Below, piece by piece: positions 34,769-43,366 of a stretch of 64,000 nucleotides of DNA. Every line of letters starts with the position of its first letter. Positions within the stretch are counted from its first letter, which is position 1. The stretch covers positions 175,581 through 239,580 of the forward strand of contig NZ_JACVUP010000010.1 of the NCBI RefSeq assembly GCF_016625195.1, in the 5' to 3' direction. The position numbers were made by a program, and so were the translations under genes. Under the pieces are notes generated by a model that was given only the letters and a program-made list of their open reading frames with translations, was not told where the DNA came from and searched no databases. The stretch comes from Erwinia sp. S63 (GTDB lineage Bacteria; Pseudomonadota; Gammaproteobacteria; Enterobacterales; Enterobacteriaceae).

Positions 34769-35776
34769 CTACACGTTATAAGGCGTCACTACGTTAACTT
34801 TAGAAAAGAGATCGGCCGGCTCGATGACGGGAAGGAAACCGTGGAACGTCAACAGCGTCTGAAATACCGTTCGCGCATCGCTTCGCAGATCATGTTGAAT
34901 CACCGCGTTCAGTTTATGATCGGTCAGCAGGAAACGGTTTTCTTCATCGACGTCATGGCCAATATAACTGACGATATCTCGCCCGGCCTGTTTGAACGCC
35001 CGAAGAATGGCGGCATTGCCACCGCCCACGCAATAAACCGCTTTTAAGTTTGGATAATGATTTAAGGTATTCATCATGACATCGAAGGTCATTCCATCGA
35101 CACCATAGCCTTCACTCACCCAGACAGGATTCAGTGAAGGTGCCATTATTTTTAAACCCTGGCAAAACCCCCTAACTCGTTCGGCCTCGCCCAGGAAATG
35201 CTGGCTACTTAATACTACCGCGACATCCAGTTCAGCCTCTCTTATCCACTGTGACATTAAATAAGCGGCGGTCATCCCTGCGACGACATTATCCATACCG
35301 ACATAACGAAGGCGTTTGCTATCAGGTACGTCAGTTACTATCGTCACAACCGGCACACGGTGTCGCTGTAATTCTTCGATGGTTTTACTGATCAGTGGAT
35401 TATTTTCCGCTTTTAAAATGATGCCGTAACTGTCATTGGCACATTTCAACATAAGCTTTCTCATTTCTTCCGTGTTAATAGTTTCAACACAGTGAAACCG
35501 CAAACGGAGCTGAAACGAGACAAAATGACTCATTTCGTCGATAAGCGCATCGCAGACCAATTTACTGAATCTTTCCGGGGTATGAAGAATGACGTCCAGG
35601 GGAATGGTTCTGCCAGAAGCAAGACTGGTTCGTTCTTGCAACTCTAAATCCCTAATCGCTTGTTTTATTCGGGTTTCGGTGCGGGCATGCACGGCTCCTC
35701 GACCATGAAGCGCCCGGTCAACCGTCGCCTTGCTCACGCCAGCCTGAGCTGCGATTTGTTTGATGGTAAACTTCAT
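34769..35776 (-). CDS. LacI-family transcriptional regulator
   Basis: This 335-residue protein has an N-terminal LacI HTH (TIKQIAAQAGVSKATVDRALHGRGAVHART) with the hinge region after residue 45. It is followed by a periplasmic-binding-protein-like sugar sensor (ILKAENNPLI, YVGMDNVVAGMTAAYLM, IGHDVDEENR). The form TVDRALHGRG is typical of regulators whose ligand domain resembles ribose/inositol-binding proteins. It lies between two PQQ dehydrogenase genes, convergent with the first and divergent from the second. An operator-like palindrome at 35921-35934 sits between it and the second, so it probably controls that gene and itself. Two direct repeats of TTTTTGAGGTC-like sequence lie at its start region. 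Confidence 0.92.
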   Translation of the reverse strand: MKFTIKQIAAQAGVSKATVDRALHGRGAVHARTETRIKQAIRDLELQERTSLASGRTIPLDVILHTPERFSKLVCDALIDEMSHFVSFQLRLRFHCVETINTEEMRKLMLKCANDSYGIILKAENNPLISKTIEELQRHRVPVVTIVTDVPDSKRLRYVGMDNVVAGMTAAYLMSQWIREAELDVAVVLSSQHFLGEAERVRGFCQGLKIMAPSLNPVWVSEGYGVDGMTFDVMMNTLNHYPNLKAVYCVGGGNAAILRAFKQAGRDIVSYIGHDVDEENRFLLTDHKLNAVIQHDLRSDARTVFQTLLTFHGFLPVIEPADLFSKVNVVTPYNV

Positions 35777-35903
35777 TTTGAGGTCTTTTTGAGGTCTTTA
35801 AGTTCTTTTGTTATTTAAATGTACATGATAATGTTTCGCCGCGTAACCGAAACCGCAAAAAAATGACAATTAGTCACTAAAAGTTAATATTCCTCGCACC
35901 CGG

Positions 35904-35934
35904 ATTGTCGATCCAGACAATTGAACCGGTTTAA
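35904..35934. promoter_or_regulatory. LacI-type operator candidate TTGAACCGGTTTAA and adjoining inverted repeat
   Basis: TTGAACCGGTTTAA (35921-35934) pairs in 12 of 14 positions and has the central CG typical of LacI-family operators. Just before it, ATTGTC and GACAAT (35904-35921) form a second perfect 6-bp inverted repeat with a 6-base spacer. Both lie in the 371-base gap between the LacI gene and PQQ dehydrogenase copy 2. ATGTACAT (35819-35826) is a third small palindrome nearby. Confidence 0.6.
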
Positions 35935-36037
35935 GGTAATTAATTAGCCCTGGTTATTACGCGTGTATTTTGTATTCCAATGGACACTTTATCCAAAAAC
36001 CTTAACTCCTTAATTCATTTTAAAGGAGCGAGCCCCT

Positions 36038-36088
36038 ATGGGCCTTATTTATTCAATAACTTTAGACAGGAAGCAACAAGAGCAATAA
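36038..36088 (+). other. Possible 16-residue leader ORF upstream of PQQ dehydrogenase copy 2
   Basis: AAAGGAG followed after 10 bases by ATG opens a 16-codon frame (MGLIYSITLDRKQQEQ) that ends 59 bases before the dehydrogenase start. GCCC-CTAT-GGGC around its start could form a small hairpin covering the start codon. The good ribosome site is the only evidence; it may be chance. Confidence 0.25.
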
Positions 36089-36147
36089 CCGCTTTAAATA
36101 CTCTCTTTTAGAAAAGCTGGATTTTTTAACGCAAGGGTTAACTGAAA

Positions 36148-38568
36148 ATGAAAAGTAGTACGTCAATTTTCACAAAAATAGTGGGGGTATTTCTACTGAT
36201 CCTCGGGCTGGCTTTAGCGGGTGGTGGCGCTTATTTAATCAGCCTTGGCGGTTCCTGGTTTTATTTACCCGCCGGACTGGCCATGGCTGCTTGTGGCATT
36301 GGATTTTTCCGCGCTAAAGCATGGACATTCTATCTGTCCTTAGCACTGCTGGTCTGCAGCCTCATTTGGGCATTCGCAGAGGTCGGCACCGATTTCTGGC
36401 AACTGGTACCGCGCACCGTCGCGTTCCTTGTTGTATTCTTACTGGCTGCACTATGTTCGCCAGTTCTCACCAATAAAGCTGGCCGCCCTGCTCTGCCTAA
36501 AATGGCATCGGTCATCGTTTCGCTGATCGCCGTTGTTTCACTCGTTGCTATCTTCGCTAACATGTTCCGCGTACATCCGGAAGTGGAAGCGGATGCCAGC
36601 GCTGGCCCGGCAAAAGTTATCGACCAGGCAGCAGAAGACAATAGCGGTGATGACTGGACCGCGTGGGGCCGCAATACCCTGGGGCAGCGCTTTGCCCAGT
36701 TCAAACAAATTAATACCGACAACGTTAAGGATCTCAAAGTAGCCTGGACTTATCGTACGGGTGACCTTGCGATTGATGGCGCTGAATATCAAACCACACC
36801 ATTAAAAGTGGGTGACACGATGTATATGTGTACGCCGCTTAGCAAGGTGATTGCGATTGACGCCACAACGGGCAAAGAGAAATGGCGCTTCGATCCACAA
36901 GCGAAAGTCTTTGAAAGCGACAAGACCTGGAAGCGATGCCGTGGGGTGGGCTATGCCGATCTCGACCAGTTGCCGGCTAATAATCCAACTTCTGGCGGGA
37001 TTGCAGCGACGCCTGTTTCCTCTGCTGCAACCTGTCGCAAACGTATCATTGAAACCACCATTGACGCCCGCATCGTGGCGCTGGATGCCGAAACCGGAAA
37101 ACTCTGTGAAGACTTTGGCAACGGCGGTTACGTCGATCTGACGCTGAACATGCCGGCTGACGCCAAAGGAGGCCAGCAGGGTAGCTATAACGTGACCTCA
37201 GCGCCACTGGTGGCCGATGGCGTGATCATGGTGGGAGGCCGTCTGAACGATAACCTCACCATTGGCGAGCCTGGCGGCGTGGTACGTGGATATGATGTGG
37301 TCAGTGGCAAAATTCTTTGGGCCTGGGATGCGAAACGCGGTGCCAGCGACAGCAGCCCGCTGCCAGCCGGCGAGACCTACCCACTTGAAACGCCTAACTT
37401 CTGGGGCACGGCCGCTTACGATCCAAAACTTGGCCTGGCTTATTTCCCGACGGGCAACCAGACGCCTGACTTCTGGACCGGCAACCGCCATCCGTACTCT
37501 AATGAGTATAACGATGCCGTCGTGGCCGTCGATCTGAAAACCGGCAAGGAGCGTTGGCACTTCCGCACCGCCAACATTGACCAGTATGACTACGACGTTT
37601 CGTCTCAACCAATTTTGTTTGACCTGCCAGGCAAAGAGGGTCAGAAAACACCCGTACTCATTCAGCTGACCAAGCGCGGTGAAATCTTCGTGCTGGATCG
37701 CCGTACGGGTCAGCCTGTTATCCCGGTTGAAAATCGTAAAGTTCCAACCGATGTCATGCCGGGTATGCAGGTAGCCGATACCCAACCGTTCTCTGCGATT
37801 TCTGTGGGTACCACACCGCTTAAAGAGAGCGACATGTGGGGCGCGTCAATCTTTGATCAGCTCTACTGCCGTATTCAGTACAAGCAAATGCGCACCGGAG
37901 GCCCGTTCACTCCGCTTACTGATAAACAACGCACGCTGATTTACCCAGGCTATTACGGTGGCTTTAACTGGGGTGGTGGCGCACTGGATATGTCTACCGG
38001 CACCTTGATCGTCAACGACATTCGTATGGCGCAGTGGGGACAGTTCATTAAGCGTGAAGAAGCCGATCGTCGCGGCCTGAAAGCCACGACTGAAGGTGAA
38101 TACTCTGAACAGTTAGGTACCCCTTGGGGTGTTGAACGCGGGATGTTTATGTCACCACTGGGCGTACCGTGCTTTAAACCACCCTTTGGTTCTATGACGG
38201 CAATCGATCTGACCACCGGTAAAACCCGCTGGCAGGTACCGGTTGGCACCATTAAAGATGCACCGATTCATGGTGTTGCCCCAGGCTTGTCTATCCCTCT
38301 GGGCATGCCAACCATGGGTGGTCCATTGGTGACCAAAGGTGGCTTGACCTTCTTCCACGGTTCACTGGATTACTTTGTGCGTGCTTTCGATAACAACACC
38401 GGTAAAGAGTTGTGGCGTGGTCAACTGCCGGTTGGCGGTCAGGGCGCGCCAATGACTTACATGGGTAAAGACGGTAAGCAATACATGGTCGTTGTGGCAG
38501 GTGGTGCAACTCGCACCGGCACTAATGACAACCGTGGCGATTACGTTATCGCCTACGCGCTTCCTTGA
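36148..38568 (+). CDS. Membrane-bound PQQ-dependent dehydrogenase, glucose/quinate/shikimate type (copy 2)
   Basis: This 806-residue protein is built like copy 1, with five N-terminal membrane helices (residues ~10-140) and a periplasmic quinoprotein domain. It shares NVKDLKVAWTYRTGD, GGVVRGYDVVSGKILWAWD, KESDMWGASIFDQLYCRIQ, PFTPL, GFNWGGGALD and the end GDYVIAYALP. It is clearly paralogous to copy 1, but many residues differ, so the two probably serve different substrates. It passes electrons to ubiquinone. AAGGG lies upstream of the ATG. Control by the adjacent LacI-type protein is likely from the operator candidate at 35921. A strong terminator follows. Confidence 0.93.
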   Translation: MKSSTSIFTKIVGVFLLILGLALAGGGAYLISLGGSWFYLPAGLAMAACGIGFFRAKAWTFYLSLALLVCSLIWAFAEVGTDFWQLVPRTVAFLVVFLLAALCSPVLTNKAGRPALPKMASVIVSLIAVVSLVAIFANMFRVHPEVEADASAGPAKVIDQAAEDNSGDDWTAWGRNTLGQRFAQFKQINTDNVKDLKVAWTYRTGDLAIDGAEYQTTPLKVGDTMYMCTPLSKVIAIDATTGKEKWRFDPQAKVFESDKTWKRCRGVGYADLDQLPANNPTSGGIAATPVSSAATCRKRIIETTIDARIVALDAETGKLCEDFGNGGYVDLTLNMPADAKGGQQGSYNVTSAPLVADGVIMVGGRLNDNLTIGEPGGVVRGYDVVSGKILWAWDAKRGASDSSPLPAGETYPLETPNFWGTAAYDPKLGLAYFPTGNQTPDFWTGNRHPYSNEYNDAVVAVDLKTGKERWHFRTANIDQYDYDVSSQPILFDLPGKEGQKTPVLIQLTKRGEIFVLDRRTGQPVIPVENRKVPTDVMPGMQVADTQPFSAISVGTTPLKESDMWGASIFDQLYCRIQYKQMRTGGPFTPLTDKQRTLIYPGYYGGFNWGGGALDMSTGTLIVNDIRMAQWGQFIKREEADRRGLKATTEGEYSEQLGTPWGVERGMFMSPLGVPCFKPPFGSMTAIDLTTGKTRWQVPVGTIKDAPIHGVAPGLSIPLGMPTMGGPLVTKGGLTFFHGSLDYFVRAFDNNTGKELWRGQLPVGGQGAPMTYMGKDGKQYMVVVAGGATRTGTNDNRGDYVIAYALP

Positions 38569-38595
38569 TCTTCATAACGAATCGCGGATAAAACT

Positions 38596-38631
38596 AAGCC
38601 GGGCATGCTGATTAAGCTGCCCGGCTTTTTT
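38596..38631 (+). terminator. Intrinsic terminator after PQQ dehydrogenase copy 2
   Basis: The 9-bp stem AAGCCGGGC/GCCCGGCTT with a 14-base loop is followed by a run of T. Confidence 0.9.
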
Positions 38632-38649
38632 ATTGATCCATCATCGCGG

Positions 38650-39822
38650 TCAGTTGTATTTCGGAGTCTTCCAGACAGTACCCTGTTCATGGCTGTCGAC
38701 CACGGCTTCAACAAACGCCACGCCTTTCAGTCCGTCATAAATCTGCGGAACGGCCGCACCAATACCTTGAATCTCACGCTGCTGGTCACGCGCGCGCAGT
38801 GCTGAAGCAAAACCGCTGTAAAGGTTAGTGAAAGCTTCGATGTAACCTTCAGGGTGCCCCGGCGGGGTGCGAGTGCGCGCTTTCGTCAGTGCAGAAAGGT
38901 CATCCCGACCGCGTTTAATGATCTGGGTATAGCCTTCCAGCGCGGTAAAGATCAGCTCATTGGGCTGTTCCTGTGACCACATCAGGCTGCCCGTTTCACC
39001 AAAGACCCGCAGACGCAGTGCGTTCGAACAGCCAATGGCGACTTGCGATGACCAGAGTAGTCCGCGCGCGCCGCCTTCGTAGCGAATCATGACGTGTGCA
39101 TTGTCATCCAGCGCCCGGCCTTCAACAAAGGTGGCCAGATCGGCCATCACGCTTTCTGCTTTCAAGCCGGTCACATAACCCGCCAGATGATAGGCATGTG
39201 TACCAATATCGCCGATAGAACCGCCACGACCATTCTTCTTCGGATCGACGCGCCAGGCTGCCTGCTGATTGTTCTTCAGCTCCACACCGGTTGCCATCCA
39301 CTCCAGCGGATATTCCACCTGTACGGTACGCACCTTGCCAATCAACCCCTCAGCCACGCGATGACGCGCTTCCATGATCAGGGGATAACCGGAATAGGTA
39401 TACGTAACGCCAAGAAAACCACCGGTGGATTTGACGACTTCTGCCAGAGCTTCTGCGTCACCCAGCGTGGAAGTCAGAGGCTTTTCGCAGATAACATCAA
39501 TGCCTGCCTCAAGAAAAGCGCGTGCAATCGGGAAATGCGTGAAGTTTGGGGTGCAAATCGCCACCACATCTACGCCATCTTGCCGCGCACTTTCAGCGGC
39601 AACCATTGCGGTGTAGTCGTTATAAGAGCGATCGGCGGCAATATGATTTTGCGCGGCAAAAGCGTGCCCACGTTCTGCATTCACATCAAATGCACCGGCG
39701 ACCAGTTCGTATTCATTATCCAGGCGTGAAGCAAAACGGTGGATGCCACCAATGTACGCGCCTTCACCACCACCAATCATGCCAAGACGGATGCGGCGCC
39801 CCTGCAGAGATGACTTACTCAT
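38650..39822 (-). CDS. Gfo/Idh/MocA family NAD(P)-dependent oxidoreductase
   Basis: This 390-residue dehydrogenase has the N-terminal dinucleotide motif LGMIGGGEGAYIGGIH, the catalytic EKP in VICEKPLTS, and the C-terminal DIGTHAYHLAGYV with the catalytic histidine. The family oxidises sugars and cyclitols, often at C3 of glucosides. It is the last gene of a unit with a TIM-barrel isomerase 10 bases upstream and a sugar-binding protein before that. This pairing resembles E. coli ycjS-ycjR, where a 3-keto-glucoside dehydrogenase and isomerase cooperate. AAGGAGA precedes the ATG. The substrate is inferred only in general terms. Confidence 0.9.
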   Translation of the reverse strand: MSKSSLQGRRIRLGMIGGGEGAYIGGIHRFASRLDNEYELVAGAFDVNAERGHAFAAQNHIAADRSYNDYTAMVAAESARQDGVDVVAICTPNFTHFPIARAFLEAGIDVICEKPLTSTLGDAEALAEVVKSTGGFLGVTYTYSGYPLIMEARHRVAEGLIGKVRTVQVEYPLEWMATGVELKNNQQAAWRVDPKKNGRGGSIGDIGTHAYHLAGYVTGLKAESVMADLATFVEGRALDDNAHVMIRYEGGARGLLWSSQVAIGCSNALRLRVFGETGSLMWSQEQPNELIFTALEGYTQIIKRGRDDLSALTKARTRTPPGHPEGYIEAFTNLYSGFASALRARDQQREIQGIGAAVPQIYDGLKGVAFVEAVVDSHEQGTVWKTPKYN

Positions 39823-39832
39823 GACTTTCTCC

Positions 39833-40885
39833 TTAAATACCCAGAATTTTTTTGTTCAATGACGGGTCGGCATACGACTTACAGAAGTCATCAAATGATT
39901 TGCCGGTGACGCGGATAATATGCTCATCAATGAACTGCGCACCTTCACGCGCGCCGTCTTCCGCGTTTTTGAAGCAACATTCCCATTCCAGCACCGCCCA
40001 ACCATCAAAATCGTAACCGGTGAGTTTCGAGAAAATCGCGCCGAAGTCGGTTTGCCCGTCGCCCGGTGAACGGAAGCGGCCGGCGCGGCTGGTCCACGGC
40101 TGATAACCGCCGTACGCCCCGGTTTTACCGTTAGGGCGAAACTCGGCGTCTTTGACGTGGAAGGCTTTAATGCGCTCATGGTAGTGATCGATGTAGGTGA
40201 GATAATCAATCCCCTGCAGCACCAGATGGCTGGGGTCGTACATGATGTGGCACCGTGAGTGGCTGCCGGTTTTTTCCAGGAAGCGTTCAAAAGTCAGCCC
40301 ATCGTGCAAATCTTCCGTCGGGTGGATCTCATAGCAAAGATCGATGCCCTGCTCGTCATAAGCATCCAGGATCGGCGTCCAGCGTCGCGCCAGCTCGTTG
40401 AACCCTTCATCAATCAGCCCCTCTGGCCACTGTGGATAGGGATAGAGATAGGGCCACAACAGGGTGCCGGAAAACGTCACGTGCTTTGTCAGGCCAAAGC
40501 GGCGAGAGGCTTTGGCTGCCAGATACAACTGCTCTGTCGCCCAAGCCTGACGGCGCTCAGGATGATTGCGTACTTCCTCAGGGGCAAAGCTATCGGCGGG
40601 TAAATCGAATGCCGGATGCAGGGCCACTAGCTGGCCCTGTAAGTGACTGGCAAGATCGGTGAGCGTCAGATCATGCTCACTCAGCACACCGAGAATTTCA
40701 TCTACGTAGGTCTGGCTTTCCGCCGCTTTACGCAGGTCAATTAATCGTGTGTCCCAACTCGGGAGCTCCACCCCTTTAAACCCTTTTTCTGCCGCCCAGC
40801 CCGCGATGCCTGCCAGCGTGTTAAAAGGCGCACTGTCTCCCGCAAACTGCGCAAGAAAAACGCCAGGACCTTTAATCGTCTTCAT
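39833..40885 (-). CDS. Sugar phosphate isomerase/epimerase-like TIM-barrel protein
   Basis: This 350-residue AP-endonuclease-2-like barrel has metal-ligand positions in CYEIHPTEDLHDG, IMYDPSHLVLQGID, KAFHVKDAEF and VLEWECCF. It belongs to the IolE/YcjR-type isomerase and epimerase family, acting on keto-sugars or inososes. GGGAGAGGAT precedes the ATG. It lies 70 bases after the sugar-binding protein gene and 10 before the Gfo/Idh/MocA oxidoreductase, forming a likely operon. The substrate is not known. Confidence 0.88.
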   Translation of the reverse strand: MKTIKGPGVFLAQFAGDSAPFNTLAGIAGWAAEKGFKGVELPSWDTRLIDLRKAAESQTYVDEILGVLSEHDLTLTDLASHLQGQLVALHPAFDLPADSFAPEEVRNHPERRQAWATEQLYLAAKASRRFGLTKHVTFSGTLLWPYLYPYPQWPEGLIDEGFNELARRWTPILDAYDEQGIDLCYEIHPTEDLHDGLTFERFLEKTGSHSRCHIMYDPSHLVLQGIDYLTYIDHYHERIKAFHVKDAEFRPNGKTGAYGGYQPWTSRAGRFRSPGDGQTDFGAIFSKLTGYDFDGWAVLEWECCFKNAEDGAREGAQFIDEHIIRVTGKSFDDFCKSYADPSLNKKILGI

Positions 40886-40955
40886 ATCCTCTCCCGATTG
40901 AAAAAAAATGCACCTGCGAATGCACAGGTGCCAATGACACAGAAAGAAATCGTGC

Positions 40956-41882
40956 TTAGTTCGTCACAAACTTTTGGTAATTCTGCGGCGTGACCAACTG
41001 GAACGGAATGAAATTAATGTCCTGCAGTTTTTCGCCTTTTGCGGCTTTCTCCGCCATATCGACAGCACCAAATGCCTGCGTTTTTGCATCCTGGAACACC
41101 GTCACCGTTAGCATGCCGCTTTTAATGGCCTGCAGACCGTTTGGACCTCCGTCCGTCCCGCCGACCAGAATATCTTTGCCGATATTCAGGCCGTTGCTCT
41201 TGATGGCCATCGCGGCGCCGATCGCCATTTCGTCGGCGTTCGCGGAGAGAATGTCAATTTTCTGCCCGGTGAGGATCCAGTTATTCATCAGATTCATACC
41301 GTCTTCACGCATCCATTTAGCGGTGTCTTCCAGCACCACGTGCATATTCGGATGCTTGGCGATCACCTCTTTCGCGCCCTGGGTTCTGAAACGAGTAGCA
41401 TCGTTACTCAGCAGCCCTTTCATAATGGCGACGTTGACGTCCTTGCGATCTTTGACCATTTCCGCGAGATAGCCCATTTGCAGGCGACCCGCTTCCACTT
41501 CATCGCTGCCGATATAACTCACTCCGTTACCCATTTTGGAATCTGCTGGCATACGGTTGAGATAAATAATCGGAATATTGGCTTTACGTGCCGCTTCAGA
41601 CATATTTTTTGTGCCCTGCGTATCCACCGGGTTAACAATAATTACGTCCACTTTTGCACTAATAAAACTTTGCACCTGACTTAATTGTTTATCAACCGCG
41701 CCCTGCCCGTCTTCAAACTGAACTTTCATATCGGGGTATTGCTTAGCATGTTCGATAATATATCCCCTCAGACGGGAGAGAAATACATCATCCATTTGGG
41801 CAATACTGACACCGACCTGAATAGCGAATACCGACGGACTGATAGAGATGAGCGTAAGACAGAGTAAGATGATCTTTTTCAT
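40956..41882 (-). CDS. Periplasmic sugar-binding protein of a ribose/inositol-type ABC transporter, orphan
   Basis: This 308-residue protein has a signal peptide of about 20 residues (MKKIILLCLTLISISPSVFA) and the RbsB-like fold: VGVSIAQMDDVFLSRLRGYI, VDVIIVNPVDTQG, YLNRMPADSK, VGGTDGGPNGLQAI. It resembles inositol-binding proteins of the IbpA type. Such proteins need a membrane permease and an ATPase, but neither occurs in the window, so they must be elsewhere or be shared. AAGG precedes the ATG at 41882. The 41883-42240 gap upstream is AT-rich and probably holds its promoter; no gene was seen there. Confidence 0.9.
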   Translation of the reverse strand: MKKIILLCLTLISISPSVFAIQVGVSIAQMDDVFLSRLRGYIIEHAKQYPDMKVQFEDGQGAVDKQLSQVQSFISAKVDVIIVNPVDTQGTKNMSEAARKANIPIIYLNRMPADSKMGNGVSYIGSDEVEAGRLQMGYLAEMVKDRKDVNVAIMKGLLSNDATRFRTQGAKEVIAKHPNMHVVLEDTAKWMREDGMNLMNNWILTGQKIDILSANADEMAIGAAMAIKSNGLNIGKDILVGGTDGGPNGLQAIKSGMLTVTVFQDAKTQAFGAVDMAEKAAKGEKLQDINFIPFQLVTPQNYQKFVTN

Positions 41883-42240
41883 ATTGGCCTTCCACAATAG
41901 TCGTTAACGTCAGCTTGATGCTGATATGATGATTTTATTATTACTGCTATTACGTAGGGTTGACTTCTACTGCTGATAATTATCGTCCCTGTCTATTTCG
42001 ATAGCCTCTATAGATACGGCAAAAACGATAATGATTTATCACATGGCTTTCCAATTATGAAAACCAGCATAATGGAAAGAGAACACTCAATATTCGGGCG
42101 CTTTCTAATATTAAATAAAGAACAATTGAAAAATGAGCGTTCTGGATTATTTCAGGCAGAGCAACTTTCTTTCAACTGAGCCATGAATAGTTGAGGCATC
42201 CAGCCTCGCAGGGGCGTCCTGCCTTCTCACCTCTACGTGA

Positions 42241-43356
42241 TTACACTGAGACCCAACTGCGCTCTTTTGAGGATACCAGCGAGGCATCCACCAGCTTCTG
42301 GATCTCATAAGCTTCTTTAAAATCGGGCCCAACCGCCTGACCGCGTTCGATTGACTGGATGAACTCCAGCATCTCAATGGTTTTCAGATCGTTAAAACCA
42401 ATCTGATGGCCGGGTGCCGGGCAAAACAGCCCATAAGGCGCGTGTTCAGGACCCGCAACAATAGTGCGGAACCCATTACTGCCTTCACGTTCGCTGAACT
42501 GGAATAACTGCAGTTCGTTGAAACGCTCCTGATTAAAAATTAGCGAGCCGCGCGTACCGGTGATTTCAAAACCCAGCTGCATCTTATGACCGGATGCAAC
42601 CCAGTTCGCTTCGATATGCCCGGCACATCCACGCGCAAACTTCACGGTGAGACGAGCGATATCATCCACTTCAACCGGCTTCAGAATGGTGGAACCCGCC
42701 TGTTCCGGACGGGCTTTTACCACCGTATCCAGATCGGCAAACAGTTCGGTAATCGGCCCTAACAGAAAACGCGCCATGCCCAGAATATGGCTGCCCAGGT
42801 CGGCTACCGCACCTGCACCCCCGGTGGGATCAAGCCGCCACGACCACGGCACCTGAGGGCTGGTCATGAAATCCTCGGCGTGAATACCACGGAAGCCGGT
42901 AATGTCGCCCAACTCACCCGCCGCAATCAGTTCTTTGGCGTGTTTAAGTAACGGGTTTTTGATGTAATTGAACCCCACCTGCGTGACCACGCCTGCTTTC
43001 TCTGCGGCGCCATACATCTCTTCGGCGATGGCACTGTTTGGCGCCAAAGGTTTTTCACAGTGCACGTGCTTCCCCGCCGCAATCGCTGCAAGAGATTGTT
43101 CAGCGTGGAATCGGTTGGGCGAAGTGATGGAGATAACATCTATCTCGGGATCATCAATCAGGTCCTGCCAGTTTGTGGTCCAGCGCTGGAATCCATATTG
43201 CGCTGCTGCCTTTTCAGCCGCGGCACCATTGATATCCGCCACGCTGACCAACACCGGCTGCACCTCACCAGTGAATGACGCGGCAGCACGCCACGCCATC
43301 GCGTGTGATTTGCCCATAAAACCTGTACCAATTAATCCCACTCCAAGCTTACGCAT
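42241..43356 (-). CDS. Gfo/Idh/MocA family oxidoreductase, inositol-dehydrogenase-like
   Basis: This 371-residue protein has VGLIGTGFMGKSHAMAW at the start, the EKP motif in VHCEKPLAP, GFNYIKNP, and DLGSHILGMARFLLG with the catalytic histidine. It lies 10 bases after iolG in an operon that runs ALDH-aldolase-hydroxyacid dehydrogenase-iolG-this gene. Second Gfo/Idh/MocA genes in inositol clusters often serve scyllo- or chiro-inositol or a 3-keto intermediate. AAGGAGA precedes the ATG. Confidence 0.9.
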   Translation of the reverse strand: MRKLGVGLIGTGFMGKSHAMAWRAAASFTGEVQPVLVSVADINGAAAEKAAAQYGFQRWTTNWQDLIDDPEIDVISITSPNRFHAEQSLAAIAAGKHVHCEKPLAPNSAIAEEMYGAAEKAGVVTQVGFNYIKNPLLKHAKELIAAGELGDITGFRGIHAEDFMTSPQVPWSWRLDPTGGAGAVADLGSHILGMARFLLGPITELFADLDTVVKARPEQAGSTILKPVEVDDIARLTVKFARGCAGHIEANWVASGHKMQLGFEITGTRGSLIFNQERFNELQLFQFSEREGSNGFRTIVAGPEHAPYGLFCPAPGHQIGFNDLKTIEMLEFIQSIERGQAVGPDFKEAYEIQKLVDASLVSSKERSWVSV

Positions 43357-43366
43357 CGTCTTCTCC

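Noticed and set aside
42027..42040. GATAATGATTTATC resembling a Fur half-site
   Set aside because: The extra T breaks the 7-1-7 spacing and no iron gene is adjacent; the downstream gene is a sugar-binding protein.
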